This document shows, in pieces, positions 50,288 to 58,943 of a stretch of 64,000 bases of DNA. Source of the stretch: Pycnococcus provasolii. Lineage: Eukaryota > Chlorophyta > Pseudoscourfieldiophyceae > Pseudoscourfieldiales. The number at the start of each line of letters is the position of its first letter. Positions within the stretch are counted from its first letter, which is position 1. The notes beneath the pieces are model-generated. The model was not told where the DNA came from, made no database searches, and worked only from the letters and a program-made list of their open reading frames with translations. Where the stretch lies: assembly GCA_049487715.1 (NCBI GenBank), contig CP150566.1, positions 248,001-312,000 on the forward strand. Direction: 5' to 3'. Made by a program: the position numbers and the translations under genes.

Positions 50288-51667
50288 ATGATCGGCGCAT
50301 CAGCCGCATCAATGATGTCCGGCGCATCGGCGCCTGACCTGTTCCTGCCCGCGCGGCGTCTGCTGGCATCGACGCCCGTGACGTCGATCATGCACACGCG
50401 ACACGCGGGCACGCAGTGGCGTCCGCTGATCCTCTACGGCGACAACACGATCGCCGAGGCGCTGGGCAAATTGGCGAAGCGCGAGTTGCTGTCGGCACCT
50501 GTGATGATGGCGCCTGTTGCGCCAGCTCATGCCGAAGGCTTGGCGGGCGTATCTGGAACTGCTCTCACGGATCACGCAGACTCTTCCGTCTTCTCGAGCT
50601 TCCTTGGATTCGTCGGCGTCGAAGACATCGTCGCCGCGCTCTGCGACACGGCGGTGCGACGCATGCAGATCACTGTTCCGATCTCAGCCGGACCGGGTAC
50701 ACCGGAATTCTGGCAGGCGGTACTGCGCGGTGACGCGGGATTTGAATGGCTCCATAAACGTCTCGACGAAATCGCATTCTCAGGCGACGGTGGCTTAATG
50801 TTCAGCGGATCGGCGCCGGATCACAACCTGCTGCGAACTTGCTATCGAGGAATGCTGTACGGCGGACCACAAGACGCGGAGGGAAACGCGAGGATCGTCC
50901 AGCCTTGCTTTCACCGCTTTGCAATCTTTGACACGGATGGGTCGATCGTCGACATCATCAGCCAGCACGACATAGTGCGTTTTATGCAAAGTAACGTGCA
51001 TCGCCTTGGCGCACTCGCTGATGCGTCGCTGGAGAGCCTAGGATTCGTGACTGACGATGTCGTGACGGTGCCCGCGTCTCTGCCTGCACTCGAGGCGTTC
51101 GCGCAACTCAATAAAAGGCGGGTCACGTCGATGGCGGTGGTGGACGACGAGCACGGCTCGCTGCTCAGCTGTTTGAGTGGCAGCGATTTGCGCGGCATCG
51201 ACGTGAATCACCTCGAGTGGCTGACAATTCCCGTCGGTGAGTACCTCAGCATTGTGCACGGTCTCGACTACGCTGGCTACCAGACGCCTCATCACACGCT
51301 TGCATACAAGGACAACGCCGACCCGTACTTGCTCCAACCTCGTCGTAAGGAACCCCAAGACTCGCCGGAGGGGCGCGCAGAGGAGGCGGCGAAGCGCCGC
51401 GATCGATCTGCGGCTCTTCCCGCGTGCATGCGCCGCGCGGCCCACGACGCGATCTCTCTGCCACCCTCGTCGCCATTCAAGGATGCTCTAAATCTACTCG
51501 CAAAGCGGCACGTGCATCGCATCTACGTGAAGCATCCGGTGACGAATCGACCAGTGGGTGTCGTCAGTTTGACGGACGTGCTGCGCATGGCCGTGGGCGA
51601 CGAGAAGATGGATCTCGAGCACGACGAGAGGTTTGCGAAGCACGCGCTACCCCGCACGACGTCGTGA
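50288..51667 (+). CDS. CBS-domain protein, AMPK-gamma/SNF4-like
   Basis: A 459-aa protein with at least three CBS motifs. The first (STPVTSIMHTRHAGTQWRPL, then FLGFVGVEDIVAAL) lies near 30-115, the second (FHRFAIFDTDGSIVDIISQH DIVRFM) near 200-225, the third and fourth follow (VTSMAVVDDEHGSLLSCLSG SDL and HRIYVKHPVTNRPVGVVSLT DVLRMA). Four CBS motifs in tandem is the layout of AMPK-gamma and plant SNF4/CBSX proteins that sense adenine nucleotides. A disordered insert separates the last pair. No kinase-binding feature can be confirmed. Confidence 0.8.
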   Translation: MIGASAASMMSGASAPDLFLPARRLLASTPVTSIMHTRHAGTQWRPLILYGDNTIAEALGKLAKRELLSAPVMMAPVAPAHAEGLAGVSGTALTDHADSSVFSSFLGFVGVEDIVAALCDTAVRRMQITVPISAGPGTPEFWQAVLRGDAGFEWLHKRLDEIAFSGDGGLMFSGSAPDHNLLRTCYRGMLYGGPQDAEGNARIVQPCFHRFAIFDTDGSIVDIISQHDIVRFMQSNVHRLGALADASLESLGFVTDDVVTVPASLPALEAFAQLNKRRVTSMAVVDDEHGSLLSCLSGSDLRGIDVNHLEWLTIPVGEYLSIVHGLDYAGYQTPHHTLAYKDNADPYLLQPRRKEPQDSPEGRAEEAAKRRDRSAALPACMRRAAHDAISLPPSSPFKDALNLLAKRHVHRIYVKHPVTNRPVGVVSLTDVLRMAVGDEKMDLEHDERFAKHALPRTTS

Positions 51668-51750
51668 AGTGACGCGAAGGTTTTTTTTTGGGGAAATGTT
51701 TTTGACTTGAAATCTTAAAAATACATCGAGAATGAATGAATCGTCGCGGA

Positions 51751-52434
51751 TTAGTCTCTCGTTCTTGCCCTTTGGGAGAAGCCTGAGCCTGAGACTCTCT
51801 GCTCATGTTGAGAGTCTGCTTCAGGTTTCTCAATGACCTGTACAGGACTCCACGCTGGAATCCAGCCGCCGCTCGTAAATGACGCATAAGCGTCTTTCAT
51901 CAACGACGCAGTACGGTCAAGCACGTTCGCACTCGCCTCGTTGGTAGCGTGCGGAGGACGCTTATCCGCGAGGTCCACGCTCGCGGCGATGTCCCACAGC
52001 ATGTCGGACTTGAGCGTGGTGTCAGCCACGAGGTGAACGGCTCCAGCGACAAACCCAAACAGCATCGACACACGTAACGTCCTCTGCGCCGCGTGCTCGG
52101 GCAACTTTCCGCGGAGCACGTTTTCGTACAGGCCACTCATCAGCAAGCCCGTGCCTGCTCCTGCCCTTGCCGAGACGCCGACGTCGTGCTTTTGTCCGTC
52201 CGCCGTGATCCGCATCAGTTCGCACATGACACCAAACGTCGTTCCGACGACGGCGTAGTTGCCTGCGAGCACGAGGCGCGGGTTGTGCAAGTTAAGGCGT
52301 GGGGTGCGTTGCGTGGTGTGTATGACAGGTCCTGCAATTGCGCCAAAGCAGGCACCGCCGAGTGCGAGAGACGCGAGCTTCTGACTGACGGACGGATCTG
52401 TGGACGAGCTGGGAACACCCACCGGCGCCGCCAT
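51751..52434 (-). CDS. Tim17/22/23-like membrane protein (tentative)
   Basis: A 227-aa protein with four weak Gly/Ala-rich hydrophobic segments (LASLALGGACFGAIAGPVIH, LVLAGNYAVVGTTFGVMCEL, GVSARAGAGTGLLMSGLYEN, VSMLFGFVAGAVHLVAD), the style of the Tim17/22/23 and related PRAT proteins. The hydrophilic C-tail has WIPAWSPVQVIEKPE. No definite PRAT signature is seen, so the family is a guess. It is divergent from the membrin gene across a 318-bp spacer with telomere-type repeats. Confidence 0.5.
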   Translation of the reverse strand: MAAPVGVPSSSTDPSVSQKLASLALGGACFGAIAGPVIHTTQRTPRLNLHNPRLVLAGNYAVVGTTFGVMCELMRITADGQKHDVGVSARAGAGTGLLMSGLYENVLRGKLPEHAAQRTLRVSMLFGFVAGAVHLVADTTLKSDMLWDIAASVDLADKRPPHATNEASANVLDRTASLMKDAYASFTSGGWIPAWSPVQVIEKPEADSQHEQRVSGSGFSQRARTRD

Positions 52435-52503
52435 TATATGGCGAATATTGAGAGAAGGAGAAATAGGACAGCGGCGAAACAGGTCGGCGAAACACCTCGG
52501 CGA

Positions 52504-52601
52504 AACCCCGAAACTTGAAATAAATGCACAACCCCGAAATCGAAATCCCTAACCTTAACCCTAACCCTAACCCTAACCCTAACCCTAACCCTAACCCTAA
52601 A
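52504..52601. repeat. CCCTAA tract with AACCCCGAA motifs between divergent genes
   Basis: AACCCCGAA at 52504-52512 and 52530-52538, followed by about nine CCCTAA units to 52601. It lies 70-167 bp from the Tim17-like start and 150-250 bp from the membrin start. Confidence 0.9.
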
Positions 52602-52752
52602 CGTTTTTAAGTTTTCTTCTCTTTGACGCACAGTCTATTATTCCCCATTTATTTCCTTCCCTCCAACAGTCCAAGTAATAAGTCGCCGTTCGAAGCTGCT
52701 TCATTTCCAGCAGCTTTTTTTCCGTGTATTGTTCAAAAATCTAATACAGTAA

Positions 52753-53463
52753 ATGTCCGCCCACTCCCGCGCCCCTCCTGGTCCTTCTCACGGCAGTGGC
52801 ACGGCGTCGGACGTGCACGGCCACTGCCGCCGGCTTATCCTGCAACTCAGACAAGGCACCTTGGAGCTCGAGAACGCTGAAGGTGCGCACATGCCCATCG
52901 ACGCCGCACTCGTGCAGTCCCTGCGCGACTCACTCGCGGCGCTCAGAGCTTCCGCCGAGCAACTCGACGGGCTGTGGCGCACGCAAATCTCACGCGACAA
53001 GTCGCAGAGGGACATGTGGAAGAGAAAGGTGGACAATGTGACGGAGGAGGTGGGCGTGCTCACGCAAGCGCTGCAGAAGTACGAACAGAGGAGTCACAGA
53101 AGGAGGGTGGAGGAGGAGGCGAGAGACGAGCTGATGAGGAGAGGCACGGACGCCGCGGTGGCGATCGACCTCGGCAGCAGCGACGACGTATCGGATAGAG
53201 ATAAGGCGCGCATCGCAAACAGCCACAGTGTGCTTGAGGATGCGATGGCGGCGGGCAGGAGTGCTTTGTTGGCCATGACCGGCCAGCGCGAGACGTTGAA
53301 GGGCGCACACAAAAAGGCGCTGGACGTGCTGAGTCGGTTAGGTGTGAGCGAGAGTTTGCTTCGTGTTGCGGAGCGTCGTGCACGCACGGACCGCGTGCTG
53401 GCATATGGCGGGATTGTCAGCGTGTGTGCGGTCGTCGCCGTCGTCGTATTTCTCTACCGATAA
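52753..53463 (+). CDS. MEMB11: Membrin/GOSR2-type Qb-SNARE
   Basis: A 236-aa protein, the family's size. It has N-terminal helices (RRLILQLRQGTLELENAEGA, KVDNVTEEVGVLTQALQKYE), the basic segment RSHRRRVEEEARDEL, a Qb SNARE helix (about 140-205) with the central Gln in LLAMTGQRETLKGAHKK, the membrin-like block KALDVLSRLGVSESLLRVAE and a C-terminal tail anchor (ILSVCAVVAVVVF-type segment, about 213-234). It acts in ER-Golgi and intra-Golgi fusion with syntaxin 5-type partners. The start at 52753 is the first ATG. Confidence 0.88.
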   Translation: MSAHSRAPPGPSHGSGTASDVHGHCRRLILQLRQGTLELENAEGAHMPIDAALVQSLRDSLAALRASAEQLDGLWRTQISRDKSQRDMWKRKVDNVTEEVGVLTQALQKYEQRSHRRRVEEEARDELMRRGTDAAVAIDLGSSDDVSDRDKARIANSHSVLEDAMAAGRSALLAMTGQRETLKGAHKKALDVLSRLGVSESLLRVAERRARTDRVLAYGGIVSVCAVVAVVVFLYR

Positions 53464-53890
53464 ATAACGCAGCTACCTTAATCATGCCGCGCCTACCATA
53501 CCACCTGAACATAAATAACACAGACCGAAAAAGCCGAAAAGCGTAACCTACCCGGTAGCCCTAACACCTAAAGGTACAGTAACCTTAACACAGATAAAAA
53601 GAACAGCTAAAAAGGCCCCCCATGCTTAAAACCCTTCCTAACCCTAAGTCCCTAACATAACCCTAACACCCTAACCTTAGGAAGGGTGTTTGTTGGGTCC
53701 TACGAGAAACGTTCTTCGGGACCCTTCCAGAACCACCTACCTTTACCTGAAGCCGGCCTCCCCCCCCCCAGGATCCCCCCTCCCCCCAGGATCCAACTTG
53801 CCCCATTATTCTTGAAGTGTGTTCGTTGATCCATCCAATTGAACCTTGACGGCCGCGATCTTACTCGCCTCATCACATTTTAGTTTTAAG
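53464..53890. other. Spacer with degenerate CCCTAA units
   Basis: CCCTAA-related units lie at 53634-53680 and near 53560, then a C-run with GGATCC twice (53770-53790). They are about 210-260 bp upstream of the prenylcysteine lyase start. No gene seen. Confidence 0.5.
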
Positions 53891-55708
53891 ATGTCTACCA
53901 GGTGCCCCTCTGGTATGGCTTTGGCCCCGCTCTGGTTCTTTGCGGCCTCCTTGGGTTTCTTTGTTGGTTTGTCTTCTTCTCTTGTGCCTGTGCTTGTGCG
54001 AGGGGAATCGTCGTCGTCGTCGTCGTCTTCGTCTTCGTCTTCTGACAGCAGAAATAATAATATCAACAACGACAACCTCGAGACGCAATACCTAGGAGCG
54101 AACTTTGGACAGGACGAAGTGCGACCGTGGGCGTGGAGAGCAGCGGGAGATAAAAAAACGCGCGTCGCTATCGTTGGAGCGGGCGTGTGTGGAGGGGCAA
54201 CCGCGCACCACGTGCGAAGGCTGCTGCAAGACGACGCGGACGTGCAGGTGTACGATGCTAGGCTCATAGGAGGGAGGGTGCAACATGTCGCCGTGCGCAC
54301 AACATCTGGCGCGGAGATCAACGCAGAGTTGGGACGAAGCGGGTACACAGCCGCGAGCTCGGAGCTGCGAGCACTCGCGAAGGTTGTGGGTCTCGACGAG
54401 GTACCCGAGCCGGCCCAGCGTGTGAGCGTGGGCGTGCACACAGCAACAGCTCCCGGGCTTGCCGCCCTAGGACGCGGCGGTCTGGTGAGGCGATACGGCA
54501 TGATGGATGTGCTCGCCGTGCAGCGCGCCGTGCGACGCGCCGAGGCTGCGATGGCTTCCGTGCGGGCAGCTGTCGCGGACGACACGCAAGCGCCCGCGTT
54601 TGACCCGTGGGACCTGCTGGCGCTGGGTGGCGGGGATGCGGCTGTGCTCGCTAACGCGACGGTGCTGGACGTGCTCTGCGACGCATTCGCACCCGGAGGT
54701 GGTGGTTCCAAGGCTTGCGGCGGCGCACAGGATGCCGCAAATCGCCCAGTTGTGCGCGATCTCGTCGCCGCTGTCGCACGTGCCGCCGGCGTGCTCGGCA
54801 TCAACGGCACCCTCGATGGCGCGTCCGCACTCCCAGTACTTCTGTCGCTGGCGCCACTACTTGGAGCAGGCGACACGTTTACCGCCAGCCACGGGGGCAT
54901 GCGACCAGCCAGCGGCGTGAGTGAGCTGCCGCGATCACTTCTCAAAAATGCGCGCGCCGAAGTGCACATAGACTCGCCCGTCCGCGCGGTGGTACGCTCA
55001 AGTGACGGCGGCCTTGCTCTCAAAGTGCAACGTAACGAGCTGCCCAAGGATGCCGATCCTAAGACGCACGAGGGAGTGTTAGCAACGCGTCTCGAGGGAC
55101 CCTTTGACGCCGTTGTGCTCTGCATGCCTCTCGAAGGTAGCGGCATTCGCTTCGAGGGCATGCCAGCATCTCAGTCTGAGAGCCCGCTAGCTGGCAACCG
55201 CGTGCGGCGCGCATTTTCGAGCCGAACGACGACGATCGTGCGTGGCAAGCCGTCCACAATGCTCGCCAAAGAGCTCGATCTGATGCCGGCAGCTGCTGGC
55301 GCGGTGCACCGCTTGTACGCTAAAGAGGGGAAATGGCGCATGGCCGAGCTGCTCGACGGCGGCTCTACGGATGCATTAATGCGCATCACCTCCGATGCCG
55401 AGCTTGAAAGTGACGACCTTGTACCCTCGCTCTTTGCGAATGTCACGGGCAGAGGGTCTCAGACGTGGAATCTTGACACCTGCCGCGCGCAGGAGGACTA
55501 CGCGCGCTTCGAACTTGCGCCACGCCTCATTTGGGCCGTCAGTGGGGAGTGCGCCACGTCGACGCTCGAGATGGCAGCAATTGCCGCACGCAACGCGGCA
55601 AAAATGGTGCAAATTGCGGCACACAAGCGAGCGGAGAAGAGAAGACGAAATTCTGAAGAGAATGCATCAAACAACGACACGTCGGCGCACGACGGCTCAG
55701 AGCTGTAA
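53891..55708 (+). CDS. FCLY: Prenylcysteine (farnesylcysteine) lyase
   Basis: A 605-aa flavoprotein with an N-terminal hydrophobic signal (APLWFFAASLGFFVGLSSSL), a Ser-rich low-complexity stretch, then the FAD-binding motif VAIVGAGVCGGATAHHVRRL (about 91-110) and YDARLIGGRVQHVAVRTTSG AEINAELG. The C-terminal part has WNLDTC and a final APRLIWAVSGECATSTLEMA, matching the prenylcysteine lyase domain. It oxidatively releases the prenyl aldehyde from prenylcysteines during turnover of prenylated proteins, in the lysosome or vacuole. The start at 53891 gives the signal peptide; TGTAA occurs 15 bp after the stop. Confidence 0.85.
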   Translation: MSTRCPSGMALAPLWFFAASLGFFVGLSSSLVPVLVRGESSSSSSSSSSSSDSRNNNINNDNLETQYLGANFGQDEVRPWAWRAAGDKKTRVAIVGAGVCGGATAHHVRRLLQDDADVQVYDARLIGGRVQHVAVRTTSGAEINAELGRSGYTAASSELRALAKVVGLDEVPEPAQRVSVGVHTATAPGLAALGRGGLVRRYGMMDVLAVQRAVRRAEAAMASVRAAVADDTQAPAFDPWDLLALGGGDAAVLANATVLDVLCDAFAPGGGGSKACGGAQDAANRPVVRDLVAAVARAAGVLGINGTLDGASALPVLLSLAPLLGAGDTFTASHGGMRPASGVSELPRSLLKNARAEVHIDSPVRAVVRSSDGGLALKVQRNELPKDADPKTHEGVLATRLEGPFDAVVLCMPLEGSGIRFEGMPASQSESPLAGNRVRRAFSSRTTTIVRGKPSTMLAKELDLMPAAAGAVHRLYAKEGKWRMAELLDGGSTDALMRITSDAELESDDLVPSLFANVTGRGSQTWNLDTCRAQEDYARFELAPRLIWAVSGECATSTLEMAAIAARNAAKMVQIAAHKRAEKRRRNSEENASNNDTSAHDGSEL

Positions 55709-55935
55709 GGATGATAAGGATGCGATGTAACACGATAACCTCATCATGGATATTCCTTCTCGAGTTGCTCATTCAACATTATTATACATTCGCCGGGCGT
55801 AAGCGCTGAAGCGCTGTGAATGGCGCGATTGAATGGGCTGGGTGGTGAATGTGAATGGCGTGAGAGTGGACGACCGTTGTACGAAGAGTACAGAAATTCC
55901 CTCTCCACCATTGAACGAGCAATTCCAGCTGATTA

Positions 55936-57288
55936 CTACAAGTACTGTGTATCGATCATGTCTTCTTCTTCGACGACACCACCTGGCGCAGATTTGTACA
56001 TGCCGCGAGTATTTTCGCGGTTCGATTTCATGGGGTTGCGCGGCGACAGCTCTTGTCTGCTCACCTCCACGTTCTGCACACGGCGCGGTCCGCTCTGCTT
56101 GTGCACTGCGACCTTCTGTTGTGCTTTGTTCGTTTGTTCCTTCTGTCGCGACGTAGCTTGCACGCCGCGAATATTGTGGCTCAACAGAAAATTGGAGTAC
56201 GTGCTGAGGAATTGGCCAAAGCTGACAACGCCCTTTAGACTCCGATCTGCAAACTTGAAGTTGATCTCAACGTACTGCCTCACCATCGAAGGTTCCATGT
56301 TCATTTGCAGATCCATGATGATGCTCGTGAACTCAGCCTTGGTGATGCACCCGTCCTGGTTCGAGTCGTGGCGGTTGAACTTCAGGTGCACGTCGCTCAG
56401 CAAGCGGTGAAGCACGAAGTACTCGTTGAAGCTGAGTCTGTCGTCTCGGTCGCGGTCGGCGTACGTGAAATTGTTCTGCACGTACAGCCGAAACGTGGCG
56501 TCGGGCAGATCAAGCTCTAGGGCGCGATACCGCTGCATGAGGTCGTCGAGTGTTAAGTACCCGTCGTGATCGCTGTCGTAGTGGTCGAAGACGCGCCTCG
56601 CCATCACCTTGAACTGCTCGCTTTTCGCGCTCGTGGAGAAGTCCTCGCCGACGAGCGACCCACGCGACGCATCCGGAGGGGGGCGTGCTGACGACCCCAC
56701 GTCGGTCACACTCGAGCCAAAGGGGGTGACGTCGTTGGCGTACGAGTTGCCGTCTTGTCGTGGCGAGCTGAAGCCAGTCACGTGACTTGTTTCTCTGGAC
56801 TTTGGAGGCGTTGCAGGTGTTGGATATGTAGCTCCACCTCCCTGTGCTGCCATTTCTGGCTGGTACTGCTCCACCTGCTCGTATTCCTGCTCGTATTGTT
56901 GCGGCATGGTATTGTAGGCAGGTTGTTGTTGTTGTTGCGGCATGTAGTTATTATTAATTAACTGCGCTGGTGCGTGTACGCCTTCGTCGTCGTCGTCGTC
57001 TTTCACGGCACGTGCTCCTCCAAAGCAGCAGAATCCGCCGCCGCTTTTCGCCTTTCCATTTCGGACGTTTGCTGATGGTGCAGGACCTCTTGGGATAGCC
57101 TTTGGATTTGTGGGTCCCATCATGCTACCCGTCGCCTGTCCCATCATGGGCGTTTCTAAAGTTGACGGGGCTGTATTTTTGGAAACGAACTGGTTGTGCG
57201 AGTACGGCTGGTTTTTGCCTGAACGAGGTATGGACTGATGTCTTCTATTGTCATCAACGTCGTCCGCGCCGCCACCGAAGAGGCCCAT
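55936..57288 (-). CDS. EF-hand calcium-binding protein with disordered N-terminus
   Basis: A 450-aa protein. The first 225 residues are low-complexity, with Gln/Tyr-rich (MPQQQQQPAYNTMPQQYEQE) and Gly-rich parts and an early GFCCFGG that could be acylated. EF-hands follow: DHYDSDHDGYLTLDDL, ADRDRDDRLSFNEYF and NRHDSNQDGCITKAEF look able to bind calcium, while the fourth (ADRSLKGVVSFGQF) is degenerate. The spacing of four hands resembles a calpain penta-EF-hand or sorcin-like protein, though I cannot say which. The start at 57288 (MGLFGGGADD) has Gly at position 2, a possible N-myristoylation site. Confidence 0.78.
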   Translation of the reverse strand: MGLFGGGADDVDDNRRHQSIPRSGKNQPYSHNQFVSKNTAPSTLETPMMGQATGSMMGPTNPKAIPRGPAPSANVRNGKAKSGGGFCCFGGARAVKDDDDDEGVHAPAQLINNNYMPQQQQQPAYNTMPQQYEQEYEQVEQYQPEMAAQGGGATYPTPATPPKSRETSHVTGFSSPRQDGNSYANDVTPFGSSVTDVGSSARPPPDASRGSLVGEDFSTSAKSEQFKVMARRVFDHYDSDHDGYLTLDDLMQRYRALELDLPDATFRLYVQNNFTYADRDRDDRLSFNEYFVLHRLLSDVHLKFNRHDSNQDGCITKAEFTSIIMDLQMNMEPSMVRQYVEINFKFADRSLKGVVSFGQFLSTYSNFLLSHNIRGVQATSRQKEQTNKAQQKVAVHKQSGPRRVQNVEVSRQELSPRNPMKSNRENTRGMYKSAPGGVVEEEDMIDTQYL

Positions 57289-57529
57289 ATTGCTATTGAT
57301 ATCAGACGAGTGCTCAAGCCAAGAAACGAAACAGCCAGCCGCTCTTAAGGTTCAGGTTCAGGTATGATCCACCGGTCTATTGAGCCTCCTTAAAGAAACA
57401 CACCTGATGTCACTCGAGATTTCACACCACAATCAATGTCACCAGGCTGCCAGGCCGACTCTTCCAACTTCACTCAACCTCTTGTGAAACTTCAAGTCAA
57501 GTCAAGGATCAGCTTACAGTAAGACGCGC

Positions 57530-57617
57530 TTAAGGCGAGAACTTCTTAAGGCGAGAACAGCTTCACACGCGCTTAAGGCGAGAACTTCTTAAGGCGAGAA
57601 CTTCTTAAGGCGAGAAC
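57530..57617. repeat. Five copies of TTAAGGCGAGAAC
   Basis: Copies at 57530-57542, 57546-57558, 57573-57585, 57589-57601 and 57605-57617. Adjacent copies are 16 bp apart, except one 27-bp step that contains AGCTTCACACGCG. Confidence 0.85.
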
Positions 57618-58353
57618 TTCTTCACAACACCTCTGACAAGAAACAGCCTCCTCGGAGAAGACACACACACAGCTAGCACACTTCACACACACGCAAGCGT
57701 GCTCAATCGATGAAAATGTCCCCCCAATGCAATGGTCCGTGCCGAGGGGTTTGCCGAGGTGTGTGCTCCGTCCGCCTCCGAACTTCCGCTCTCATCGGAG
57801 CTTTCAACGGAGCGGCGCAGCACAAACTCCGCACAAACTCCGCTCACAAGACACTCCTCGAAGCCTCTCAACCACCGTCAAGAAAATACATCACCGTTCA
57901 CCGGAATGCTGTCCTACCATCCTACCACATCAACTTCACGCCACATTAATAAGGTCCCGTTGAAACAGGTTGTACTACACTCTACAGTACGATACATGGT
58001 TTTTCTTTTCCTCTTTTTTTTTCTTTTTTTTTTTTGGGCCCCCCCGTGGTGTTGTGTTGAATCACCCCACCAATCAAAAAAATTAAAAAAAAAACAAAAA
58101 GCGGTTCCCTGAAAGAAAAAAAAAAAAAAAAAAAAAACTGGGGTCACTGGTCAGGTGGTGATAGGCGGAGATTAATCGCTGGATGCGGATTGAGAGACTA
58201 CGATAAGGCTTGGATAGCCTGCTTGCTGCCCCTTCCTTTGAGGCTTTGACCTGTGAGCCTGTGAGAGGCCTCGAGCAGATGCAGAGGAAATGTTAATGGT
58301 GGAGGAAAATAGGGAACTCCAGAGAGATGCTCCATGCATGGGCCTGGGCGGGG

Positions 58354-58433
58354 GTTCCAGTTCCAGATTAGGGTTTCCAGTTAGGGCTAGGGTTTCCAGT
58401 TCCAGTTCCAGTTAGGGTTAGGGTTAGGGTTAC
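58354..58433. repeat. TTAGGG/TTCCAG hexamer tract upstream of the TFIIIC gene
   Basis: Interspersed TTCCAG and TTAGGG-type hexamers ending in three clean TTAGGG units, 80-160 bp before the start at 58512. Confidence 0.85.
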
Positions 58434-58511
58434 GGGCCTGCTTCGCTCTCTCTAGAGCTTTTTTTTTGAAACTTTTGGGAATACTGTACATATCAGAGTT
58501 GCGTTGACGGT

Positions 58512-58912
58512 ATGGCCGCTGCCTCCGCCGTCCTTGCTGACGCCTCCGCCTCCTTGGAGGATGACGAGTTTGGTCCACCTCAGGCGTTGATCATTGACAC
58601 TTCAGGAGGTGGTGGTGGTGCAGGTGCAGGTGGTGTTAGTGGTGGTGTCAGTGGTGGTGTCAGTGGTGGTGGTGTCAGTGGTGGTGGTGGTGTCAGTGGT
58701 GCGATGGCCATGGAGGCCTCCGAGCATGATGATGAGGAGGAGTTTGACGATGCGATGGGTCTTGAAGATGACGATGTTGATGACGGTCTTGAGTTTGACG
58801 ACGACTTGGAGGAAGAAGAAGAGGAGGAGTTGGAGGAGGAATTTCACGACGACGACCTTGCTCTGGGGGTTGGTGAATTTGCTGACGACGACGGCTTTGG
58901 AGACATCAACGA

Positions 58913-58943
<31 letters not shown>

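Larger units (their letters stand above)
57289..58511. other. 1.2-kb spacer with tandem repeats and homopolymer runs
   Basis: Holds the TTAAGGCGAGAAC array (57530-57617), T and A homopolymer runs at about 58008-58035 and 58078-58137, and a telomere-type tract at 58354-58433 next to the TFIIIC start. Short frames near 57700-57960 on both strands are not convincing. Confidence 0.5.

Noticed and set aside
53806-55161. Long minus-strand open frame (451 aa)
   Set aside because: Antisense to prenylcysteine lyase; Ser/Pro/Ala-rich shadow without domains.
57530-57617. Short regular repeats considered as a CRISPR-like array
   Set aside because: Spacing is only 3 bp between 13-mers, there are no spacers of CRISPR size, and the genome is eukaryotic.
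58078-58137. A-rich runs considered as the poly(A) tail of a retrocopy
   Set aside because: No processed gene body or target-site duplication is visible next to the runs.
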